DNA of 64,000 nucleotides, from contig CAMNIN010000003.1 in NCBI GenBank assembly GCA_946540735.1, positions 1 through 64,000 of the forward strand, read 5' to 3'. Both the position numbers and the translations under genes were made by a program. Below, piece by piece: positions 1 through 6,901 of the stretch; within the stretch, counting starts at the first letter, position 1; each line of letters opens with the position of its first letter. Source of the stretch: an uncultured Prevotellaceae bacterium (GTDB lineage: Bacteria > Bacteroidota > Bacteroidia > Bacteroidales > Bacteroidaceae). The notes under the pieces were generated by a model. That model saw only the letters and a list, made by a program, of their open reading frames with translations, searched no databases and was not told the DNA's origin.

Positions 1-335
1 GGAACGGCATCGGTTTATAGTTCAACATCGAGTAGATTTCAGCAGCTTGTTCCGTGGGCGTACTGCATATCCTCATTTCTACTTTCTCCCCCAGTGCGTT
101 GATGGCCTCTGATGTCACGGCTTTCTGCGTGCTCATGATCCTTACAATCTCCGTCCAGTATGGCGTGGGGAACTCCGCCTTCGGGTCGGGGTCGGCCGCT
201 TTTCTGGCCTCGTTCACCTTCTTCATCTGGTGGCGTATGACGTTCACTATCCAGTATGAGAGCAGTCCGAGGAAGAGGTGCGCGTCGGAGCGGTCATCCT
301 TCTGGTGGAGGAGTGCCGGGCGTTTGTGTCGTCGG
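1..335 (-). pseudogene. Transposase C-terminal fragment (IS1634/IS4-like DDE type)
   Basis: The minus strand reads an open frame containing KDDRSDAHLFLGLLSYWIVN, followed by IRHQMKKVNEA and ending in ..EIYSMLNYKPMPF at the window edge. The AHxFLGLLxYWxVNxIRxQ pattern is the C-terminal part of DDE transposases of the IS1634/IS4 kind common in Bacteroidota. The catalytic N-terminal part is missing. Upstream (to the right) the frame loses resemblance at about 300-335, where it meets a lyase-like fragment on the other strand. The gene continues off the left edge, so its true 3' end is unseen. It could be an intact C-terminus of a transposase joined to foreign DNA by a deletion; no terminal inverted repeat was recognised here. 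Confidence 0.65.
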
Positions 336-339
336 CAGG

Positions 340-766
340 AGGGGATTCTCCATCCACCACCTATGCGCCTAACGCCATCGCCGAACTACAGGATGAGATT
401 TCCATTGCCGAGGAAGAGATAGTGGCCGGTCGTGCCTCGCAATGGCTCATTGACCAGTACGTGGCCGCTCTGACACAATTGCTTGCTCATGCTAAGGCGA
501 CCAGCGGCTACCAACCTAAAAGGGTGTTCGAAGTGACCGGCGACCACGGTTTTGTGCATCTGGGTGGCATCGTCTCGCAGCAGGATATCGACCGAGCCAA
601 ACAACTGCTGGCAGATGGAGACCCGCGCATCAAGCAGGCATGGAACATCCTTTGCGCCAACGAATACGCACAGGCCTCCGTGGCCACATGGCCTACACCT
701 ACGGTCGTCCGTGGCGGCACGGGACAGAATTATATGAACTGCGCTCGTGGTGCGGCGATGGCCGCC
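340..766 (+). pseudogene. Fragment of an alginate-lyase-superfamily-like secreted protein
   Basis: One frame reads a helical segment (AIAELQDEISIAEEEI, then LIDQYVAALTQLLAHA) followed by FVHLGGIVSQQDIDRAKQLL, a WNILCANEYAQ stretch, and VVRGGTGQNYMNCARGAAMA. The order (site reading HPGG-like, QxDxxR, VxRGGxGQN) resembles the N-terminal part of alginate-lyase-type polysaccharide lyases. It has no N-terminal signal peptide and, after about 766, runs into an unrelated low-quality tail ending at 808. The formal open frame can start at a GTG at 278, but that part overlaps the transposase remnant. I read it as a gene broken at both ends. The lyase assignment is by pattern memory only. Confidence 0.4.
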
Positions 767-823
767 CGTGAGCAGGGAGCAGGCCGAGAAAGGGGCGAAA
801 GCCCATAGGCCATCATCTGGATT

Positions 824-1672
824 TCAGTCGTCCATCGGGATTTTCCGACATCCATCCATAATTTGACAAATCGCCATACAAGTATCGACCTTCAAGAGCG
901 ACTCCTTCTGGCATTGCGCAAGAAAGTCGCAAAGCCTCTGAAATCGACCCAGTTCCATTTCATACGCATCATGACGATGCCCATCTGCCACGATACTATG
1001 CAGCATAAAAATGCAGGCAGCTTGGTCGGCAATCGCTTTCTCAATCAAAGCCTTCATGTCGGCGAGGGGTTTATTCCCGACAATCGGAATGCTGTAGAGC
1101 CGACGGATCGCGGCATCTCCAGTTCCCGGCCGTGCACCATCACCCTCATGCATCAAACAATCGCTGAATGCATACCGGCAAAGACTCGGGCTGGGCACAA
1201 TCCTGTTTATTTTGCGAGAGATTGTCTTCAGCCAGAACGGCGAGGGGCGCCGGATCGAATGCCGGATGTACCTGACAGAGATCCCCCGGTCGTTGCCTAT
1301 CAGCCGTTCCTCATCCGTAGCGAAACAAGTGTTGCCCGTCAGCGCGATACCGTTGCCTGCGGGGTGAAGGCGGTCAGTGCCCAACCATTCGCAGAGCTTC
1401 TCAATCCCATCGAGCAGGTTGTCTGTCGCATTGTGGTGCCAGTATCCATGCGATGCGATCTCCATCCGAGGGTCGCCATGGAGCTGGCGCAGCATGTCGA
1501 TCGTCATGGGAGGCACCTCAGTGAAAGGCCACTCCGTCTGTCGCTGTTCGATATATGAGGCCGTGACATTGAATGTCGCCGACAAACCATAACGCTGAAG
1601 CACGGGATAAGCCATGGTGAAATGGTCCATCCGCCCGTCGTCGAAACTGAAACCGAAATAAGCCCTTTTCAT
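824..1672 (-). CDS. Polysaccharide deacetylase-like protein
   Basis: A 282-residue protein that begins like NodB-fold carbohydrate esterases: a first strand ending in FSFDDGR (Asp11-Asp12) and a second motif EIASHGYWHH (His75, His79/80). Together these give the Asp-His-His metal triad of the family. A later HSIVADG stretch may be the C-terminal catalytic motif. There is no signal peptide, so it probably acts in the cytoplasm or on a lipid-linked substrate. Its ATG directly follows the stop codon of the upstream permease gene, so the two are almost certainly co-transcribed and possibly translationally coupled. Deacetylases are not usual partners of metal or cobalamin importers, so the substrate is unknown. 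The family call is fairly safe; the specificity is not. Confidence 0.7.
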   Translation of the reverse strand: MKRAYFGFSFDDGRMDHFTMAYPVLQRYGLSATFNVTASYIEQRQTEWPFTEVPPMTIDMLRQLHGDPRMEIASHGYWHHNATDNLLDGIEKLCEWLGTDRLHPAGNGIALTGNTCFATDEERLIGNDRGISVRYIRHSIRRPSPFWLKTISRKINRIVPSPSLCRYAFSDCLMHEGDGARPGTGDAAIRRLYSIPIVGNKPLADMKALIEKAIADQAACIFMLHSIVADGHRHDAYEMELGRFQRLCDFLAQCQKESLLKVDTCMAICQIMDGCRKIPMDD

Positions 1673-2686
1673 CTATGCCCGCATCCTCCTCATAATCACG
1701 TAGATAATTACTGGTGCTCCTAATAGCGGCGTCACCGCATTCAGCGGGATGATGCCACTTTCGCCGGGCAGGAAACACACCCAGTTGCAGAGCAGTGCCA
1801 CCGCCGCTCCCGTCAGAATCGTCGCTGGCAGCAACTGCCGGTGGTTCTCCGTCGTGAGTAACATCCGCGCCACATGTGGCACGGCCAGCCCGATAAACGA
1901 CACCGGACCGCAAAACGCCGTCGTCACCGCCGTCAACAGTCCCGTGACGATCAGCAAGGAGTTGCGCACCATCCGCGTGTTGATGCCCAGGTTCTCCGCA
2001 TACTGCTCTCCAAGCAGCAGCGCATTCAGTGGTTTGATCAACAGCAGCGAGGCCACCAGCCCCACCACCGTCACGCCCGTGAACACCGGCAGATGCGCCA
2101 TCGACACCCCGCCGAAATTGCCCATTCCCCAGACCGCATACGACTTCACCCCCTCCTCGGTGGCGAAGAAATTGAGCAGCGAGATCACCGACGATGACAT
2201 AAACCCGATCATCACGCCGATGATGAGCAGCATCACGCTGTTGCGCACCATCGTCGAGAAAAGGAAAATCACCGCCGTCACCGCCATCGCCCCGACGAAA
2301 GCACCCGTCAGCACAGCAACGAAGCCCGTCACCTCAAACATCCCCGTGGTCAGCGAACCGCCCAGGAGTAGCATCACCAAGGCCACGCCCAGTCCGGCCC
2401 CGCCACTGATTCCGAAGATCGAAGGGTCGGCCAACGGATTCTTGAATGCCGTCTGCAACATCAGTCCGCTTACCGCCAGGGCTCCACCGCACAGGCACGC
2501 CGTCACCGCCTGCGGCAACCGCGACTCCATCACGATATATCGCCAGGCATCGTTCTCCGTCTCATGCCCGGCCAATATCCGTAGCACCTCCCCTGCAGGA
2601 ATCCGAATCGACCCCATCAGCAGGCAGAGGACAAACAGCAGCAGCACGGCCCCTGTCATCAAAACACAATATCTAATTCCTTTCAT
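1673..2686 (-). CDS. FecCD/BtuC-family ABC transporter permease
   Basis: A 337-residue, very hydrophobic protein with about ten membrane segments, the usual length for BtuC/FhuB/FecCD permeases of vitamin B12, haem or siderophore importers. Family landmarks include RLPQAVTACLCGGALAVSGLMLQ near residue 60, then KNPLADPSIFGISGGAGLG, and FIGLAVPHVARML near residue 275. The latter contains the loop that contacts the ATPase. The periplasmic binding lipoprotein gene lies upstream at 3062-4498, separated by a 375-base palindromic repeat region. The usual third gene, the ATPase, is absent; its place is taken by a deacetylase-like gene. The substrate cannot be read from the sequence. Confidence 0.9.
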   Translation of the reverse strand: MKGIRYCVLMTGAVLLLFVLCLLMGSIRIPAGEVLRILAGHETENDAWRYIVMESRLPQAVTACLCGGALAVSGLMLQTAFKNPLADPSIFGISGGAGLGVALVMLLLGGSLTTGMFEVTGFVAVLTGAFVGAMAVTAVIFLFSTMVRNSVMLLIIGVMIGFMSSSVISLLNFFATEEGVKSYAVWGMGNFGGVSMAHLPVFTGVTVVGLVASLLLIKPLNALLLGEQYAENLGINTRMVRNSLLIVTGLLTAVTTAFCGPVSFIGLAVPHVARMLLTTENHRQLLPATILTGAAVALLCNWVCFLPGESGIIPLNAVTPLLGAPVIIYVIMRRMRA

Positions 2687-2735
2687 TGCATGAAAACTAC
2701 GTCAAATAATACACCCCCACATCCGACATCCCCCT

Positions 2736-3060
2736 GTTCATCGGGATTTGCCGCTCGGCACTCGAAGAGTGACTCCGTTCATCGGGATTTGAAATCCCGA
2801 TGCATAGAGCTGCGGATTTGTAATCCGCAAAACGTAAGGGTTCCACTCCATCCCCCGTGTTCATCGGGATTTGAAATCCCGATGCAAAGAGCTGCGGATT
2901 TGTAATCCGCGATCGTAGGGTGCCGATTCAGCCCCACTACCTGTTCATCGGGATTTGTCGCTCGGCACTCGAAGAGTGACGCTTGGCTCGTCCAAGAATC
3001 CCGATGCATTGAGCTGCGGATTTGCAATCCGCAAAACGAAAGGGTTCCACTCCATCCCCC
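2736..3060. repeat. Cluster of composite palindromic repeats between two transport genes
   Basis: This 375-base gap between the permease and the binding-protein gene is filled by repeats. The basic composite is a 23-base palindrome with 10-base arms (CATCGGGATT, 3-base loop, AATCCCGATG), a linker of about 9 bases, and a second palindrome GCGGATT-TGT-AATCCGC. Copies begin near 2777, 2859 and 2943. The third has its first loop replaced by about 45 bases that include CACTC-GAA-GAGTG, a sequence also present near 2760. A tail AGGGTTCCACTCCATCCCCC follows two copies. Part of the same composite occurs in reverse orientation at 51623-51671. The arrangement resembles BIME/REP clusters. In RNA it would form strong hairpins between the two genes. 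Confidence 0.9.
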
Positions 3061-3061
3061 A

Positions 3062-4498
3062 CTACATCACCCGGCGGTAATACCGTGTAGCCCCAATTCC
3101 CAGTTCCGGGTGAAGCAGGATGATATAATCCCTCAACAGAAAATCCGGCCTAAATGACACCTCCTCGAAATAAGGCACCTGCTGCGTGTCCACATACCAC
3201 ACGTTGCGCTCTTTGAACGCCTTCATCTGCCGATACCCCTGATATTCCGAAGCTAACCGTTCATACGTCAGCTCACCCGAACCGAAATAGTTGAAGATCC
3301 ACACATCCGAGCCGCCCGCCTTCGCCAGCACCGTCTCAAACGTCATCGCCAGACTTCCCCCGTGATTGTCGTCACTCCAGGCGTAATCACCGTTAGCATC
3401 TGCGATCAATTGCCCCACACTGCTTGCCCCGCCCGGCACATACCACGTGCCGCCCGTCAGTTTCTCCGTGATCATAGACCGCCTTCTTTCGCCCGAGGTC
3501 CGTTCCGCCCCCGAGGTCTGAACTGTTCCCGAAGCCAGTGCTGTTCCCGAGGTCGGTTCCGTTCCCGAGGCCTGATCCGCCCCCGAGGTCCGTTCCGCTC
3601 CCGAGGTCCGTTCCGCCCCCGAAGCCTGAGCTGTTCCCGAGGTCCGTGCTTTCCCCGAGGTCCGTTCCGCCCCCGAGGTCTGAGCTGTTCCCGAAGCCAG
3701 TGCTGTTCCCGAGGTCCGTTCCGCCCCCGAGGTCTGTGCTGTCCCCGAGGTCTGTGCCGTCCCCGAGGCCTGTGCCGCCCCCGAGGTCCGTTCCGTCCCC
3801 GAGGCTGCCAGTCGCTTCAGTGCCAGATAACTGCTGTCTACTACGGCAAACAGCGAGTCTGCCTCCCTCGATTTGCCGAGCAGCAAACCATAGAAGCGCA
3901 TCCATTCCGCCCGAGCCATCGCCGAACACTCCATGTAGTCCGCGCATTCCACGATCGGGATGTTGATATTCTCCAGCCGCCCGTATCCCCCCGAGTTTTC
4001 AAACGGCGAGATCCACAGCGCATCCGGTTTGATCTGGATGATCTTCTCGATCAGTGGAGCCATCCCGTCGCCGCAGTCCGCTATCCGTCCCTGGTGCACC
4101 CCTTCCTTCACATAGTCTACCAGGATGTATTTCAGGTCAGCCACCCCCGCCAACTGCTCAGTGGCACCCAACCACTCCATCAGTTGGCAGTGCGCCGACG
4201 TGAACACCACCGCCTTCTCCACTGGCGTCCTCACCACCGTCCCCGAGGGCAGCGAGTGGGGCAGGGGAGCATCCTTCTCCACCAGTACATACCGGTGCAG
4301 CACCGCCCCCTCTTTCCAGGGATTGTCGATTGTCACCACCGTGCAACTGTCGTAACGCACCATCTTCAGCAGCGACGCATATTTCATCGCCACCGTGTCG
4401 CCAGCGCCCAATCCATCATCAGCCGAAGTGCTCCGCCCCGCGCATCCCGCCAGCAGCATCGCCAGCACCAGCATCACCACCGATAACCTGTTCTTCAT
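3062..4498 (-). CDS. ABC transporter substrate-binding lipoprotein (BtuF/FecB-like) with repeat insertion
   Basis: A 478-residue precursor with a lipoprotein signal (lipobox LLAGC, Cys19). The N-terminal lobe has VFTSAHCQLMEWLGATEQLAGV; the C-terminal lobe has TWYVPGGASSVGQLIADANG and ends with the DFLLRDYIILLHPEL helix typical of helical-backbone binding proteins for B12, haem or siderophores. Family members are normally about 370-390 residues. The excess is a tract of about 105 residues (roughly 230-340) made of six-residue units such as SGTAQT and SGAERT, encoded by an 18-bp tandem repeat. It sits where the helix joining the two lobes should be. The gene should work with the permease at 1673-2686. 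The ligand is unknown. Confidence 0.85.
   Translation of the reverse strand: MKNRLSVVMLVLAMLLAGCAGRSTSADDGLGAGDTVAMKYASLLKMVRYDSCTVVTIDNPWKEGAVLHRYVLVEKDAPLPHSLPSGTVVRTPVEKAVVFTSAHCQLMEWLGATEQLAGVADLKYILVDYVKEGVHQGRIADCGDGMAPLIEKIIQIKPDALWISPFENSGGYGRLENINIPIVECADYMECSAMARAEWMRFYGLLLGKSREADSLFAVVDSSYLALKRLAASGTERTSGAAQASGTAQTSGTAQTSGAERTSGTALASGTAQTSGAERTSGKARTSGTAQASGAERTSGAERTSGADQASGTEPTSGTALASGTVQTSGAERTSGERRRSMITEKLTGGTWYVPGGASSVGQLIADANGDYAWSDDNHGGSLAMTFETVLAKAGGSDVWIFNYFGSGELTYERLASEYQGYRQMKAFKERNVWYVDTQQVPYFEEVSFRPDFLLRDYIILLHPELGIGATRYYRRVM
3492..3806. repeat. 18-bp coding minisatellite inside the binding-protein gene
   Basis: About 17 imperfect copies of an 18-base unit (plus-strand form CCCGAGGTCCGTTCCGCC) lie in tandem. 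Because 18 is a multiple of three, each copy adds six residues (SGAERT, SGTAQT, SGTALA and variants) without breaking the frame. The other strand also stays open through the array, which explains spurious open frames there. Units differ at a few positions, so copy number could change by slippage or recombination. Confidence 0.9.
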
Positions 4499-4517
4499 CT
4501 ATTCACGCATTTTTATG

Positions 4518-4525
4518 CAAAGGTA
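4518..4525 (-). promoter_or_regulatory. Probable promoter -7 element of the binding-protein operon
   Basis: Read on the minus strand the sequence is TACCTTTG, a full match to the Bacteroidota -7 consensus TANNTTTG, 20 bases upstream of the lipoprotein start codon at 4498. A TTG lies 17 bases further upstream, slightly closer than the usual 19-21 spacing. The untranslated leader would be very short. Confidence 0.5.
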
Positions 4526-4562
4526 TAAATTTTTTCCCAACCCAATAAATAATCCCCTCCAA

Positions 4563-4594
4563 TTTGTTTTTTCCATTTATTTCGACTAAATTTG
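4563..4594 (+). promoter_or_regulatory. Promoter of the antitoxin-toxin pair
   Basis: TTTG at 4563-4566, a 20-base spacer and TAAATTTG at 4587-4594 match the Bacteroidota -33/-7 consensus exactly. Transcription would begin near 4600, so the antitoxin must start at the ATG at 4619; an in-frame upstream start at 4592 would lie inside the promoter. Confidence 0.75.
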
Positions 4595-4618
4595 CAAACA
4601 AATTCATTGAACAGGATT

Positions 4619-4891
4619 ATGACAACTTTTGAACTGAATGCGGAATTATTCCGTGAGTTGAGCATTATTGCAGAGGATGAGGGCATGATGTTGCAGGCTC
4701 TCAAGGCCCTGCGTCGTATCACCAACCCCACAGGAAATCTTCGCACGTTACCACAGGAAAAGATAGAAGCCATAGACTGGAATAATCTCCCCGAATTACC
4801 TGCCGACATATTGGAACTTCGTGGTTCCGCATCTATTTCAGAAGAGGACTTGGCCAAAGACAGTCGTTTATCATATATCATGAGCAAATGA
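4619..4891 (+). CDS. Antitoxin-like protein paired with a PIN-domain toxin
   Basis: A 90-residue acidic protein with helices near the start (TTFELNAELFRELSIIAEDE) and a C-terminal stretch ending SASISEEDLAKDSRLSYIMSK. The ATG at 4619 is preceded by AACAGGATT and lies about 20 bases after the predicted transcription start. Its stop overlaps the start of the PIN toxin gene (ATGA), the usual coupling in type II toxin-antitoxin operons. No DNA-binding fold is recognisable by eye. The antitoxin role is inferred from position, size and coupling, not from a recognised family. Confidence 0.7.
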   Translation: MTTFELNAELFRELSIIAEDEGMMLQALKALRRITNPTGNLRTLPQEKIEAIDWNNLPELPADILELRGSASISEEDLAKDSRLSYIMSK

Positions 4892-5312
4892 AAACAGTTT
4901 TCTGGGATACCAATATCCTGATTGATTATTATGCCAATCGACCTGGAGCTGATGCTGCACAGCAAATGCTGCGAATTGCAAATGCAAAAGAATTGGAAAT
5001 TTGTTCATCTGTTTTGACTTTTGCCAATTTCGCTTATGTGGCGAGGCATAATCACACCAGAGAGCAAGTCTTTTCGGCCCTTGATAGATTCGAAAGGCTA
5101 ATTCACGTTTTGCCTATGGATAGGATTCAATTGCGAGAAGCTATTAATCTCCATGCAGGGATTTCGAAGACAGATTACAGTATCAATGTGCATTGGCTGC
5201 AAGGTGCGACGTAATCATTACTAATAATAAGAAAGATTTTGTGGACTATAGCCAACTCCCCTTGTTTACTGCAGCTGAATTTTTAAATGAATTAATACTA
5301 GCACATCACTAG
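4888..5312 (+). pseudogene. PIN-domain (VapC-like) toxin, frameshifted
   Basis: The first frame encodes 108 residues beginning MKTVFWDTNILIDYYANRP. The DTN with Asp7 is the first catalytic acidic residue of PIN ribonucleases. From about 5158 the protein loses sense (..AGISKTDYSINVHWLQGAT, stop at 5214). In the next frame a perfect continuation appears from 5160: DFEDRLQYQCALAARCDVII, then TNNKKDFVDYSQLPLFTAAE, ending at a stop at 5310-5312. One missing G in the run GGG at 5158-5160 explains the break. The lost part carries the remaining acidic residues of the active site, so the 108-residue product should be inactive. A sequencing error or a phase-variable run cannot be excluded. Confidence 0.75.
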
Positions 5313-5360
5313 TGCATCGGCTTCCCAAGCCGAGGAGGCGGGTTCGATTGTAACCGCACT
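5299..5360 (+). pseudogene. Degenerate tRNA-Gly (anticodon CCC) remnant
   Basis: The sequence contains a D-arm-like GCAC-ATCACTA-GTGC and a strong anticodon arm (TCGGC, loop TTCCCAA, GCCGA, anticodon CCC at 5324-5326). It then has GAGGCGGGTTCGATT, matching the 5' side and loop of a T-arm. The 3' side of the T-stem (GTAAC) does not pair with GCGGG, and no acceptor stem can be formed with upstream sequence. This resembles Bacteroidota tRNA-Gly(CCC) but cannot fold fully. It overlaps the last codons of the broken PIN gene. It may be an attachment-site scar from an element that integrated at a tRNA-Gly gene. Confidence 0.5.
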
Positions 5361-5388
5361 AACAAGAGACGAGAGATATCATCTGATT

Positions 5389-6453
5389 ATGACCAAACAA
5401 GAGTTCTTTTTCATGCTGATCCGCTCCGCCGTCAGGCAGGAGCCCCTTAAACCCTTCAGCATGACCCCATGGGAATATGGAGAAATGATGAAGGAGGCCG
5501 ACAAACAAAGCGTGTCAGGCCTCCTCATTGAAGCGTTGCGCAACAATAACGTCACGCTGCAGAAAAAGTGCGTCATTCACATGATGAAACTCCAGAATGC
5601 CATCATCTCCAACAACCGCCTCCTCAACCGCCGCGCCGTCGAAGTCTCCAAACTTTTCAACGACGCCGGCTTCCGCACCTGTGTCATCAAGGGCCAGGGC
5701 AACACCCTGTTTTATCCCAACCCCTTCTCACGCATCCCCGGCGACATCGACCTATGGGTAGAAGGCAGCAGAAAAGAAATCTCCACCTTTGTCAAGTCAC
5801 TGACCCCCTCCGCCCAGGACGGCATGCTCCATATCGACTTCCCCTATTTCCAGGACGTCGATGTCGAAGTGCATTATTGGCCCAGTTTTATGAACCGCCC
5901 AAAATACAACAAGCGGTTGAGAAGATGGTATTCAGAACATGCTGATCCTGAATTCTCCCATCGAGTCTCCCTACCCGAAACCGAAGGTGATTTGTGCATA
6001 TCAACTCCCGAATTCAATGTCATCCAGCAATTGTCACACATCATGTCCCATTACTTTATAGAGGGAATAGGATTGCGGCAGTTCGTGGACTATTATTATG
6101 TCCTTAAAAATGCAAAACGCCCCGATGGAATCGAGGCGCTATTGCATGATATGGGAATGCTGAAATTTGCCCGAGGCGTGATGTGGGTAGAGCAGCAGAT
6201 CTTCCATCTGGAAGACCAATATTTGCTCACTTCAGCCGATGAAAAAATAGGAAAGATGATATTGGATGAAATCTTGCAAGGAGGTAATTTTGGCTGGCAT
6301 GATACTCGCTACCATTCAAGAAATAGAGGTCTTTTCACTCGTGGCATCACCGATGCATATCGCCTCGTCAAACTCTCTTCCACCTTCCCAGGAGAATCCC
6401 TCTGGAAAATATGGGGGAAGATATTGAATCAGAGGTGGAAGCTTTTCTCCTAA
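5389..6453 (+). CDS. Nucleotidyltransferase family protein (NTP_transf_5-like)
   Basis: A 354-residue cytoplasmic protein. The core motif CVIKGQGNTLFYPNPFSRIP is followed by GDIDLWV, the G-x-x-D-x-D type metal site, and a later DVDVEVHYWPSF gives the third acidic residue. This order (KG...L...YP.p..R..GDiDL) is the signature of the uncharacterised NTP_transf_5 family often found beside surface-polysaccharide loci. The substrate is unknown. It is on the plus strand and converges with the last gene of the polysaccharide locus, leaving only 4 bases between stops. Codon use looks GC-rich in the first half and AT-richer after about 5890, suggesting a mosaic gene at the edge of the island. Confidence 0.75.
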   Translation: MTKQEFFFMLIRSAVRQEPLKPFSMTPWEYGEMMKEADKQSVSGLLIEALRNNNVTLQKKCVIHMMKLQNAIISNNRLLNRRAVEVSKLFNDAGFRTCVIKGQGNTLFYPNPFSRIPGDIDLWVEGSRKEISTFVKSLTPSAQDGMLHIDFPYFQDVDVEVHYWPSFMNRPKYNKRLRRWYSEHADPEFSHRVSLPETEGDLCISTPEFNVIQQLSHIMSHYFIEGIGLRQFVDYYYVLKNAKRPDGIEALLHDMGMLKFARGVMWVEQQIFHLEDQYLLTSADEKIGKMILDEILQGGNFGWHDTRYHSRNRGLFTRGITDAYRLVKLSSTFPGESLWKIWGKILNQRWKLFS

Positions 6454-6457
6454 TTGC

Positions 6458-6901
6458 TTATTGATATGCTCCGTCTTTTGCTTCTAATATGGTACTGGGT
6501 TCGTATACTTCCACTGTATGCCATGTCATAGGAGGAACCTGTATGCCATATTTCAGTTCACGTGGACAAATTCGATATCGAGCTATCTCTGTAAAGTGAT
6601 CATTGTCAGTTGCATACTCTCTCTCTGCGTCGATTCCTTCAGCCTCAGAAACAGCCACTCCTTCATAGATAACCCAGTCCAGACAACCCTCTAAACAAAT
6701 AATGGTCTCAGATGTCTCCAAATGCCGGTGGATTGGCACGATTGTTCCGGGTTCCATCACGTTCAGCATGCGTTGACTGGTATCATTGGGTGTCGTCCGC
6801 AAGTCGAAATTGATTCGTTTACGCTCGTTCTTAGAAGCTTCGAAATGAAGATCCGTTAACAAATTGTCATTTATAAGTTGAATTGTTGTGTTGTCGCTCA
6901 T
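6458..6901 (-). CDS. WbuC-like cupin-fold protein
   Basis: A 147-residue protein with a cupin core: IVPIHRHLETSETIICLEGC (metal-binding His-x-His, then Glu) and, near the end, VPPMTWHTVEVYEPSTILEA with a further His. Together these look like a metal-binding jelly roll of the WbuC type. WbuC genes sit beside wbuB in O-antigen loci, and a WbuB-like gene lies 2 kb upstream here. The start overlaps the stop of the preceding gene (ATGA). It is the last gene of the minus-strand locus. Function in the family is unproven; sugar isomerisation or lyase-type roles have been guessed. Confidence 0.75.
   Translation of the reverse strand: MSDNTTIQLINDNLLTDLHFEASKNERKRINFDLRTTPNDTSQRMLNVMEPGTIVPIHRHLETSETIICLEGCLDWVIYEGVAVSEAEGIDAEREYATDNDHFTEIARYRICPRELKYGIQVPPMTWHTVEVYEPSTILEAKDGAYQ

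Noticed and set aside
863..1558. 231-residue plus-strand open frame opposite the deacetylase gene
   Set aside because: No family motif; the minus-strand frame has the DD and H-x-x-x-H metal motifs and is coupled to the permease.
3362..4486. 374-residue plus-strand open frame over the binding-protein gene
   Set aside because: The 18-bp repeat keeps all frames open. The product is Arg/Pro/Cys-rich without motifs, and the minus strand has a clear lipoprotein.
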